64,000 nt of DNA from Heloderma charlesbogerti (lineage: Eukaryota > Chordata > Lepidosauria > Squamata > Helodermatidae). The stretch is from positions 241,364 through 305,363 of the forward strand of contig JANEZZ010000732.1 in the NCBI GenBank assembly GCA_026122225.1. Direction: 5' to 3'. The translations under genes were made by a program, and so were the position numbers. The notes beneath the pieces are model-generated. The model searched no databases. It was not told where the DNA came from and was given only the letters and a program-made list of their open reading frames with translations. Within the stretch, counting starts at the first letter, position 1; each line of letters starts with the position of its first letter. This document shows, in pieces, positions 55,588-64,000 of this stretch.

Positions 55588-56206
55588 CAGGAGTGCACGA
55601 AAGCCACTTACCTGGTCTCGCAGCTTTTCGCAGTGGGGGTGAGGCGCTTCGCTGCTCTCCCCCCGAAGTTCAGGCCGGGGGGGGAGGCTTCCTGCCTCGC
55701 CCGGCCGAAATTCAGGCCGGGGGGAGGCTTCCTACGTAATCTTTACGTAGACTACAGCAACCAAATAAGGAACGTGAATGGCGGCTCCCTATGGGGGCCA
55801 CCATTAGCCGTACACGCTTTTTTTTTTTAAAGTCACCCGTGATAGGCTACTTGACGATTTACGTAGCCTATCACGGCTGACTTTGCAAATCTAGCCGTGA
55901 TAGGCTACATTAATCGTCACGTAGCCTATCACGGGGGCGTTTTTTTTTTTTTACTTTTATTGGAATGGCGGCGGCAGCAGCCGGTCGAAAGATCGGCTGC
56001 CGCCCCCGCCCCTGACGAAGACCTGACGAACCGCCGCCGGGACCCGCCGCTGGGAGGGACATTCGGGAAAGGTAAGTCCCGTCCCGGGGGGGGTTGCGGG
56101 GTGCGGGGGGGTGCGGAGAATTTCTCCCCGAAACTTCTTTGGGGGGCCGAACACGGTGGCACTCGGCCCCCCCGAAGTTTCAGGGAGAAATTCTCCGCCA
56201 ACCCTA
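55588..56206. mobile_element. Palindromic hAT-like element in CR1 (H8, inverted orientation)
   Basis: 619 bp, CAGGAGTGCACG to GCCAACCCTA, with perfect 8-bp duplication TTTGGAAG (55580-55587 and 56207-56214). Removing it restores an uninterrupted CR1 frame context. It is reversed compared with H7: the donor CCAGGTAAGTGG lies on the minus strand at the left and AAAGGTAAGTCCC on the plus strand at the right. Two GTGATAGGCTAC-type hairpins lie at 55,838-55,935. Confidence 0.93.
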
Positions 56207-56417
56207 TTTGGAAGACAGAAACAGAATTCAAAGTGATCTGGATAGACTGGAGCGCTGGGCAGAAAACAACAGAATGACATTTAATAGGGATCAATGCCAA
56301 GTTCTGCACCTAGGAAAAAGAAACCAAATGCACAATTACAAGATGGGGGATACGTGGCTCAACAACACTACAAGCGAGAAGGATCCTGGAATTGTGGTCG
56401 ATCACAAGCTGAATATC

Positions 56418-57255
56418 TAGGGTTGTCAGAGAATTCTGCGACGGATCTCGGTGAGGCCAAATGCCAGTGCATTTGGCCCCCCGAAATCCGTGGCGGAACA
56501 AAGCCCCCGCCCCCCAACCCACGAAAGGCGCGTGAAACGGACCACTTACCTGCTGCCATCCGCACTGACTTGCGAATGGTGGCTGCCCTGTGGCCGCCAT
56601 TTGCTTCCTGATCATAACCATCCGTGATAGGCTATGTAAATACTTATGTAGCCTATCACGGCAACCCCCCCCAAATCAGCGTACACAATTGGTGGCGGCT
56701 ATGGTGGCCGCCATTTGTGTTCCCTATCTTTCACCGTTTTATCCTATGTAAATATTTACGTAGGCTATTATGGCGAAAAAAAAAGGGGAACGCTAATAGC
56801 GCAGTGGGCACTATTTGCGTTCCCCCTTTTTTTTGCCGTAATAGCTATGTAAATCTTTACGTAGGATAAAATGGCAAAAAATAGGGAACGCAAATGGCAT
56901 CCTCCGTAGCTGCCTCCATTTGCGTATGCTGATTTTTTTGGGGGGGCCCTGCCGTGATAGGCTATGTAAATACTTACATAGCCTATCACGGCAGTCTGGC
57001 TGGATGCAAATGGCGGCCGCTATGGGGGCCGCCATTTGCCTCCGCAGCAGCCCGTCCGCGGCTGGAACGCCGGCTGTGGACGGCCCTGGCTGGCTGGTTG
57101 CGGAGCCGCGCGGAGCAGAGCCGGCCAGGCAGGATTCCAGGCGGGAGGACCGGATCGCCTCCCCCACGTTGAGGATTCTGGGGGGAGGGACGGAGTGCCT
57201 CCCCCCCACCGTGAATCACATCTGCGAAAAGGTAAGTGACTTTCGTACATCCCTA
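56418..57255. mobile_element. Palindromic hAT-like element in CR1, full-length (H9)
   Basis: 838 bp, TAGGGTTGTCAG to GTACATCCCTA, with perfect 8-bp duplication TGAATATC (56410-56417 and 57256-57263). It contains hairpins at 56,624-56,662, 56,735-56,775, 56,775-56,835, 56,895-56,930, 56,952-56,993 and 57,004-57,045, alternating GTGATAGGCTATGTAA-type and CAAATGGCGGC-type arms. Donors: minus-strand CAGGTAAGTGG at about 56,545-56,553 and plus-strand AAGGTAAGTGAC at about 57,229. Confidence 0.93.
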
Positions 57256-57886
57256 TGAATATCATCCAACAATGTGATGTGGCTGCAAAAAAAGGCAAAT
57301 GCTCTTTTGGGCTGCATTAACAGAAGCATAGCTTCCAAATCCCGGGAAGTACTAGTTCCCCTCTACTTAGCACTGGTTAGGCCTCATCTGGAGTACTGTG
57401 TCCAGTTCTGGGCACCACATTTTAAGCAGGATGCAGACAAACTGGAGAGGGTTCAGAGGAGGGCAACAAAGATGATCAGGGGACTGGAAACAAGGCCCTA
57501 TGAAGAGAGACTGAAAGAACTGGGCATGTTTAGCCTTGAGAAGAGAAGGCTGAGGGGAGATAGGATAGCACTCTTCAAGGACTTGAAAGGTGGTCACAGA
57601 GAGGAAGGCCAGGATCTCTTCTCGATCCTCCCAGAGTGCAGGACACAGAATCATGGGCTCAAGTGACAGGAAGCCAGATTCCAGCTGAACATCAGGAGAA
57701 ACGTCCTGGCTGTTAGAGCAATAGGACAATGGAACCCATTCCCTAGGGAGGCGGTGGGCTCTCCCACACAGGGGGTATTCAAGATGAGGCTGGACAGCCA
57801 TCTCTCAGGGATGCTCTGTCTGAGCAGGGGGTTGGACTCGATGGCCTTGTAGACCCCTTCCAACCCTACTATTCTATTATTCTATC

Positions 57887-58456
57887 ATCGTGGTTCATGT
57901 GAAGGTGTTTCTTGGGTAATTGTCTGGCCAAGCTCACCTCTCGTACCCACCCACCAACCCTGGCCCATGTCAAGAGTGTGGAGCTGGATCGGTAAGGTCT
58001 CACAAGGACATTTTTCTCCAGCTGAATGGAGAGTTCAGGATGTTGCAGAGTTGATGCAACTTCTTCCACGTGTAATTATCAAAATCATAGTGATTTATTC
58101 CTCTTTCTGCCAAACCTCCAGAGATCTTGTCAAGGGTCACCTCTGAGTCCGCTGACGTAAACATCAGGATACAAAGCAACACAGGGTGATGTCTTGAATC
58201 CCAGTGTGAATGGACGGCACATGAATGCCTGCTGTGCCACGCAGAGCTTAGGGCAGGCGTGGAGGCTGTGTGGGTTTGGAGTTTATGTCCTGGCATCCCC
58301 TTCAGATGTGCAGCTGTGCCTGGCTTGGCTCCATTTGGACTGGGAAAACTACAGAAGCCTCAGACTTGGACGAGGAATGTGGCATCCTCTAATCACACAT
58401 TTAGTCAGTTCAGAGGAGCTGGCAGGAGGAGGAAGGCTGTGCCAGGCATTCCCAGA
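57887..58456 (+). repeat. V2R unit B, upstream part 2
   Basis: Matches 43,800-44,290 of unit A up to the ATG. It is the direct continuation of 52,755-53,355 once the CR1 is removed. Confidence 0.65.
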
Positions 58457-58662
58457 ATGATTCTGCTATGGCTGCTGCTGCTGCCCCAGGCAGCCTATGG
58501 GATGCTCCAGGCCAGATGCCCCTTGACTCTGGAAAGGGATGAATCGGCCCCGCTGAACCACTACAGGCCAGGGGATCTCCTCGTCGGCGGGGTCACCTAT
58601 GCCACAGGAGCGATGTTCCTGCCATCCACTTTCGACAAGCCGCCTTCTATCAACCTTGACTG
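58457..58662 (+). CDS. V2R vomeronasal receptor, exon 1 (open, unit B)
   Basis: A 206-nt exon from ATG (58457) to the donor TG|GTAAGT at 58,663. It encodes a signal peptide (MILLWLLLLPQAAYG) and the first part of the extracellular ligand-binding domain: RCPLTLERDESAPLNHYRPG, then DLLVGGVTYATG and FDKPPS. The Tyr-x-Pro-Gly-Asp-Leu-x-x-Gly-Gly pattern is typical of V2R N-termini. V2Rs are class C G-protein-coupled pheromone receptors of vomeronasal neurons. No further V2R exons are seen before 64 kb, so the gene may continue to the right with a very long intron 1 or be an orphan exon. Confidence 0.7.
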
Positions 58663-58699
58663 GTAAGTCCTTACATAGGTGATGGAGCTGCTTAGTTCT

Positions 58700-59465
58700 G
58701 CTCCACTTGATACATGTTTCCTGCCCTCCAGTCATCCATCACAATCAGGGACTGTCCTCTCATCTGTTCCCTGGGAAATCACTGTCCTATTTTGCCTTGG
58801 GGGTGTCTGTGTGCACCAACACGGGGCTCCATTCAGTGCACAGCCTGCTGGTGCGTTTGATTTGCATCCCGCCTTTCTGCCAAGAACATGGCTCTCAAGG
58901 CAGAGCAAAAGGCACTCAAGAGTGGTGATATATTGCAAGGCGATTTGATCGAGGGCACTCAGGGCCATTGGACCAGAGCACCGCTGCTGTTCCGAAGCTG
59001 AAACTGCCACCAGTCGGGCTCCTTTGGAACTTTGGACAAGGGGCAGGGGGTCTTTCTGCCATCTTGTTAATGTGCAGTAGAAACATCCACTTTTGGTTTT
59101 GACGTGGTTAAGGGGGAAGAGCTCTTCTCCCTGCTTCTCTATTCCCCCCCTCTCTATCCCTACCCCCCACCTCATGACTGCCTATTAAGATTGTAAATGT
59201 TTGTCTGGAAACAAAGTCCAAAACATCTGGAGGACTCCAGGTTGGGATGGCTGCATCAGGGAAAACTTCCTCATGGAACAAGCTGTTCGGCTGTGGAACT
59301 GGCTGCCTCAGGAAGGGGAGGGCTCTCTGCCTGGAGGGATTTCAGCAGAGGCTGGGTGGCTGTCTGTCAAGCATGCTGTAATTACTTCCTACTCTGCAGA
59401 TCCTGCATCGAGCAGCGGGGTGAACTTGATGCCCTCCAAGATCAAAATGCTCAGATTCCTGTCCT
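58700..59465. other. Intronic or intergenic spacer
   Basis: No gene is recognised. A short piece at about 59,213-59,260 resembles the right arm of the MITE at 30,130. Confidence 0.4.
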
Positions 59466-60715
59466 GTTGTTGTTGTTCAGTCGTTCAGTCGCGTCCGACT
59501 CTTCGTGACCCCATGGACCATAGCACGCCAGGCCTTCCTGTCCTGCGCTCTCTCCCGGAGCGTGCTCAAGTTCATATTCATTGCATCCGTGATGCTATCA
59601 AGCCATCTCATCCTCTGCCGTCCCCTTCTCCTTTTGCCTTCAGTCTTTCCCAGCATCAGGGTCTTTTCCAGGGAGTTTTCTCTTCGCATTAGGTGGCCAA
59701 AATATTGGAGCTTCAGCTTCATTATCTGTCCTTCCAATGAGCACTCAGGGTTGATTTCCTTTAGGATGGACTGATTTGACCTCCTTGCAGTCCAGGGGAC
59801 TCGTAAGAGTCTTCTCCAGCACCACAGTTCGAAAGCATCAATTCTTTGGCGCTCAGCCTTCCTTATAGACCAGCTCTCACAGCCATACATTACTACTGGG
59901 AAAACCATAGCTTTGATTAGACGGACCTTTGTCAGCAAGGTGATGTCTCTGCTTCTTACTATGCTTTCTAGGTTTGCCATAGCTTTCCTCCCAAGGAGCA
60001 AGCGTCTTTTAATTTCATGGCTACAGACACCGTCTGCGGTGATCTTGGAGCCCAAGAAAGTAAAATCTGTCACTGCTTCCATTTCTTCCCCTTCTATATG
60101 CCAGGAAGTGATAGGGCCAGATGACATGATCTTAGTTTTTTTAATGTTGAGTTTCAAACCAGCTTTTGCACTCTCCTCTTTCACCCTCAACAAGAGGCTC
60201 TTGAGATCCTCTTCGCTTTCTGCCATTAGGGTGGTATCGTCTGCATATCGGAGGTTGTTGATAATTCTCCCAGCAATCTTAATTCCGACCTCTGATTCAT
60301 CCAACCCGGCATTTCTCATGATGTACTCTGCATATAAGTTAAATAAGCAGGGTGACAATATGCAGCTTTATCGTACTCCTTTCCCAATTTTGAACCACTC
60401 ACTCGGTTGTTCCATGTCTAGTTCTTACTGTTGCTTCTTGACGCTTGTACAGGTTTCTCAGGAGACAGGTAAGGTGGTCTGGTACTCCCATCACTTTAAG
60501 AATTTGCCACAGTTTGTTGTGATCCACACAATCAAAGGCTTTAGCGTAGTCAATGAAGCAGAAATAGACGTTTTTCTGGAATTCTCTTGCTTTCTCCATG
60601 ATGCAGCGAATGTTGGTGATTTGATCTCTAGTTCCTCCGCCTCTTCGAAACCCAGCTTGTACGTCCGGTAGTTCTCGGTTCGTATACTGCTGAAGCCTAG
60701 CTTGTAGGATTTTGA
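59466..60715 (-). mobile_element. Older BovB, 3' half, minus strand (continues at 63,528)
   Basis: The BovB 3' end lies at the left. The RT is open from 60358 to 59477 with YADDTTLM and RRRGRQRMRWLD, and a piece at 60719-60399 holds VQAGFRRGGGTRDQ and FIDYAKAFDCVDHNK. A small frame break lies near 60,370-60,400. It is cut at GGATTTTGA and resumes at 63,528 with TTGCTGGCATGTGAAATGAG. About 10 bp present in the copy at 20,660 are lost at the cut. Confidence 0.92.
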
Positions 60716-60718
60716 TCA

Positions 60719-61462
60719 ATGAATCAAGGTAAGCTGGAGGTGGTCAAACATGAGATGGCAAGATTGAACATCGACATCTTGGGAATCAGCGAACTAAAAT
60801 GGACAGGCATGGGCGAATTTAATTCAGGTGACCATCATATCTACTATTGTGGGCAAGAATCCCTTAGAAGAAATGGAGTAGCACTCATAGTCAACAAAAG
60901 GGTGGGAAAAGCAGTACTGGGGTACAATCTTAAAAACGATAGAATGATCTCAGTACGAATCCAAGGCAAACCATTCAACATCACAGTAATTCAAGTCTAT
61001 GCCCCAACCACTGAGGCCGAAGAAGCTGAGGTTGATCGGTTCTATGAAGACCTACAACACCTTCTAGAACTAACACCAAAAAAAGATGTCCTCTTTATCA
61101 TAGGGGATTGGAATGCTAAAGTAGGAAGTCAAGAAATCACCGGGATAACAGGCAAGCATGGCCTTGGTGTACAAAATGAAGCAGGACAAAGGCTAATAGA
61201 GTTTTGCCAAGACAACACGCTGATCATAGCAAACACTCTTTTCCAACAACACAAGAGGCGACTCTACACATGGACATCACCAGATGGTCAATATCGAAAT
61301 CAGATTGATTATGTCCTTTGCAGCCAAAGATGGAGAAGCTCCATACAGTCAGTCAAAACAAGACCTGGAGCTGACTGTGGCTCAGATCATGAGCTGCTTC
61401 TTGCAAAATTTCGGCTTAAATTGAAGAACGTCGGGAAAACCACTAAAACCGTTCAGGTATGA
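60719..61462 (+). pseudogene. BovB ORF2 endonuclease domain (open, 247 codons)
   Basis: APE-type endonuclease that nicks target DNA to prime reverse transcription. Motifs in order: ARLNIDILGISELKWTG (catalytic Glu), VIQVYAPT, FIIGDWNAKVG (GDWN), RNQIDYVLCS and CGSDHELL (catalytic SDH). Start taken at the ATG of MNQGKLEVV, which is where BovB ORFs commonly begin. The frame ends because of one extra A in an A run near 61,447 (older copies have one fewer), which separates it from the RT frame. Confidence 0.85.
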
Positions 61463-61490
61463 CCTAAATCATATCCCTGATGAATATACA

Positions 61491-63515
61491 GTGGAGGTGA
61501 GGAATAGATTTCAGGGATTAGACCTGATAGACAGAGTGCCTGAGGAACTATGGACGGAGGTCCGTAACATTGTTCAGGAGGCAGCAACGAAATCCGTCCC
61601 AAAGAAAAAGAAATGCAAGAAAGCCAAGTGGCTGTCTAATGAGGCTTTACAAGTAGCTCACGAAAGAAGGGAAGCGAAAAGCAAGGGAGAAAGGGGAAGA
61701 TATACCCAACTGAATGCAGAGTTCCAGAGAATAGCAAGGAGAGACAAGAAGGCCTTCTTAAATGAACAATGCAAAGAAATCGAGGAAAACAACAGAATGG
61801 GAAAGACTAGAGATCTCTTCAAGAAAATTGGAGATCTCAAGGGAACGTTTTGTGCAAAGACGGGCATGATAAAGGACAAAGAAGGCAGAGACCTAACAGA
61901 AGCAGAGGAGATTAAGAAGAGGTGGCAAGAATACACAGAAGAACTATACAGGAAAGATCTGAATGTCCCTGATAGCCATGATAGTGCGCTCACTGAACTT
62001 GAGCCGGACATCCTCGAGAGTGAAGTCAAGTGGGCCTTAGGAAGCATTAGTAACAACAAAGCTAGCGGAGATGACACTATTCCAGCCGAGCTATTTAAAA
62101 TCCTAGAAGATGATGCTGTTAAAGTGCTGCATTCAATATGCCAACAAATCTGGAACACTCAACAGTGGCCACAAGACTGGAAAAGGTCAGTTTACATTCC
62201 AATTCCAAAGAAGGGCAACGCCAAAGAGTGTTCAAACTACCGCACCATTGCGCTCATTTCACATGCCAGCAAGGTGATGCTCAAAATCCTACAAGCTAGG
62301 CTTCAGCAGTATGCGAACCGAGAACTACCGGAAGTACAAGCTGGGTTTAGAAGAGGCAGAGGAACTAGAGATCAAATCGCCAACATTCGCTGCATCATGG
62401 AGAAAGCAAGAGAATTCCAGAAAAACGTCTATTTCTGCTTCATTGACTACGCTAAAGCCTTTGATTGTGTGGATCACAACAAACTGTGGCAAATTCTTAA
62501 AGTGATGGGAGTACCAGACCACCTTACCTGTCTCCTGAGAAACCTGTACGAGGGTCAAGAAGCAACAGTAAGAACCAGACATGGAACAACCGATTGGTTC
62601 AAAATTGGGAAAGGAGTACGACAAGGCTGCATATTGTCACCCTGCTTATTTAACTTATATGCAGAGTACATCATGAGAAATGCCGGGTTGGATGAATCAG
62701 AGGTCGGAATTAAGATTGCCGGGAGAATTATCAACAACCTCCGATATGCAGACGATACCACCCTAATGACAGAAAGCGAAGAGGATCTCAAGAGCCTCTT
62801 GTTGAGGGTGAAAGAGGAGAGTGCAAAAGCTGGTTTGAAACTCAACATTAAAAAAACTAAGATCATGGCATCTGGCCCCATCACTTCCTGGCATATAGAA
62901 GGGGAAGAAATGGAAGCAGTGACAGATTTTACTTTCTTGGGCTCCAAGATCACCGCAGACGGTGACTGTAGCCATGAAATTAAAAGACGCTTGCTCCTCG
63001 GGAGGAAAGCTATGGCACACCTAGACAGCATAGTAAGAAGCAGAGACATCACCTTGCCGACAAAGGTCCGTCTAATCAAAGCTATGGTTTTCCCAGTAGT
63101 AATGTATGGCTGTGAGAGCTGGACTATAAGGAAGGCTGAGCGCCAAAGAATTGATGCTTTCGAACTGTGGTGCTGGAGAAGACTCTTACGAGTCCCCTGG
63201 ACTGCAAGGAGGTCAAATCAGTCCATCCTAAAGGAAATCAACCCTGAGTGCTCATTGGAAGGACAGATAATGAAGCTGAAGCTCCAATATTTTGGCCACC
63301 TAATGCGAAGAGAAAACTCCCTGGAAAAGACCCTGATGCTGGGAAAGACTGAAGGCAAAAGGAGAAGGGGACGGCAGAGGATGAGATGGCTAGATAGCAT
63401 CACGGATGCAATGAATATGAAGTTGAGCACGCTCCGGGAGAGAGCGCAGGACAGGAAGGCCTGGCGTGCTATGGTCCATGGGTTCACGAAGAGTCGGACA
63501 CGACTGAACGACTGA
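61491..63515 (+). pseudogene. BovB ORF2 reverse transcriptase part (open, 674 codons)
   Basis: Uninterrupted from just after the frameshift to the natural stop. Linker with KKKKCKKAKWL, then RT domain: GNAKECSNYRTIALISHASK, FIDYAKAFDCVDHNK, KGVRQGCILSPCLFNLY, catalytic YADDTT (YADD codons 62745-62756), then LNIKKTKIMASG, AMVFPVVMYGCESW, the LWCWRRLLRVPW block and a basic C-terminus. All RT core residues that I can check are present, so this is the best preserved BovB of the window. Upstream joining to the endonuclease would need the frame break to be absent. Confidence 0.88.
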
Positions 63516-63527
63516 ACAACAACAACA

Positions 63528-64000
63528 ATTGCTGGCATGTGAAATGAGTGCAATTGTGCGGTAGTTTGAACACTCTTTGGCGTTGCCCTTCTTTGGAATT
63601 GGAATGTAAACTGACCTTTTCCAGTCTTGTGGCCACTGTTGAGTGTTCCAGATTTGTTGGCATATTGAATGCAGCACTTTAACAGCATCATCTTTTAGGA
63701 TTTGAAATAGCTCGGCTGGAATACTGTCATCTCCGCTAGCTTTGTTGTTACTAATGCTTCCTAAGGCCCACTTGACTTCACTCTCGAGGATGTCTGGCTC
63801 AAGTTCAGTGACCGCACTATCATGGCTATCAGGGACATTCAGATCTTTCCTGTATAGTTCTTCTGTGTATTCTTGCCACCTCTTCTTAATCTCATCTGCT
63901 TCTGTTAGGTCCCTGCCTTCTTTGTCCTTTATCATGCCCATCTTTGCACAAAACGTTCCCTTGAGATCTCCAATTTTCTTGAAGAGATCTCTAGTCTTTC
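63528..64000 (-). mobile_element. Older BovB, 5' continuation of the 59,466 copy
   Basis: A minus-strand frame from 63,941 encodes DLTEADEIKKRWQEYTEEL, SNNKASGDDSIPAELF and KECSNYRTIALISHAS, ending at the insertion point. It runs off the right edge of the window. Confidence 0.9.

Larger units (their letters stand above)
53360..57886 (+). mobile_element. CR1 LINE, near-complete ends, ORF1 lost, two nested hAT-like elements
   Basis: Starts in the CR1 leader (CTGTTTCCCACCTCCCAGCT), skips most of ORF1, then carries ORF2 in pieces: endonuclease (GLRCLYTNAQSM, GDFNFPNICWE), RT (SPGPDELHPRVIKEL, FLDFSKAFDKVPHD, QGSVLGPVL, RFADDTEL near 55,550) and C-terminus ([12 protein letters not shown], 57.4 kb). 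It ends TTCTATTATTCTATC at 57,886. Frameshifts occur near 54,080 and 55,070. Nested elements occupy 55,588-56,206 and 56,418-57,255. Confidence 0.9.
60716..63527 (+). mobile_element. Young BovB (RTE) LINE inserted in the older BovB
   Basis: About 2.8 kb, from TCAATGAATCAAGG to the 3' end CGACTGAACGACTGAACAAC plus an (AAC) tail. It holds the whole endonuclease and reverse transcriptase, broken only by one extra A near 61,447. No clear target duplication is visible. Its 3' part and the older minus copy form an inverted pair of about 1.25 kb. Confidence 0.93.

Overview
The window looks like nuclear DNA of a squamate reptile, probably a lizard. It combines alpha-globin genes with lizard-type residues, BovB (RTE) LINEs, a Sauria-type tRNA SINE carrying a BovB-like tail, CR1 and L2 LINEs, and first exons of vomeronasal type-2 receptors (V2R). 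Coding genes are spliced and most of the remaining DNA is repeat.

Region 1 (1-2.4 kb) is the 5' half of a CR1 LINE on the minus strand. Region 2 (about 2.9-33.3 kb) is a tandem array of alphaA-like globin units, all on the plus strand. Each unit has a CACCC/TATA promoter, a 95-nt exon 1, a 205-nt exon 2, a 129-nt exon 3, an AATAAA signal and a repeated 3' flank. I number the units copy 1 to copy 7. Copies 1, 5, 6 and 7 encode complete 142-residue chains. Copy 2 has a frameshift and has lost exon 3. Copy 3 has a 4-bp deletion in exon 2. Copy 4 has lost exon 2. An orphan exon 3 lies between copies 4 and 5. The intact chains keep the distal and proximal haem histidines and the C-terminal Tyr-Arg, so they should form the alpha half of haemoglobin in red cells. 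No beta-globin, alphaD or embryonic pi gene is visible. The units are mosaics of one another, and a segment of about 3 kb is nearly identical between copies 3 and 5.

Region 3 (33.3-42.6 kb) is repeat-dominated: a hAT-like element holding a CR1 and a SINE, an L2 LINE split by a solo LTR, and a CR1 3' end. Region 4 (42.6-58.7 kb) holds two copies of one ancestral V2R 5' unit. Unit A (42.6-44.5 kb) is compact and decayed. Unit B (48.3-58.7 kb) is stretched by nested LINE, BovB, CR1 and hAT-like insertions and ends in an open V2R exon 1 with a good splice donor. Region 5 (59.4-64 kb) is a minus-strand BovB interrupted by a younger, nearly intact plus-strand BovB.

The most unusual item is a non-autonomous hAT-like transposon family. 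Five complete copies and three or more fragmentary or nested ones occur here, with TAGGGATG-type ends, 8-bp target duplications, empty sites visible in paralogous globin units, arrays of perfect hairpins around GTGATAGGCTACGTAA, and consensus splice donors pointing outward at both ends of the element.
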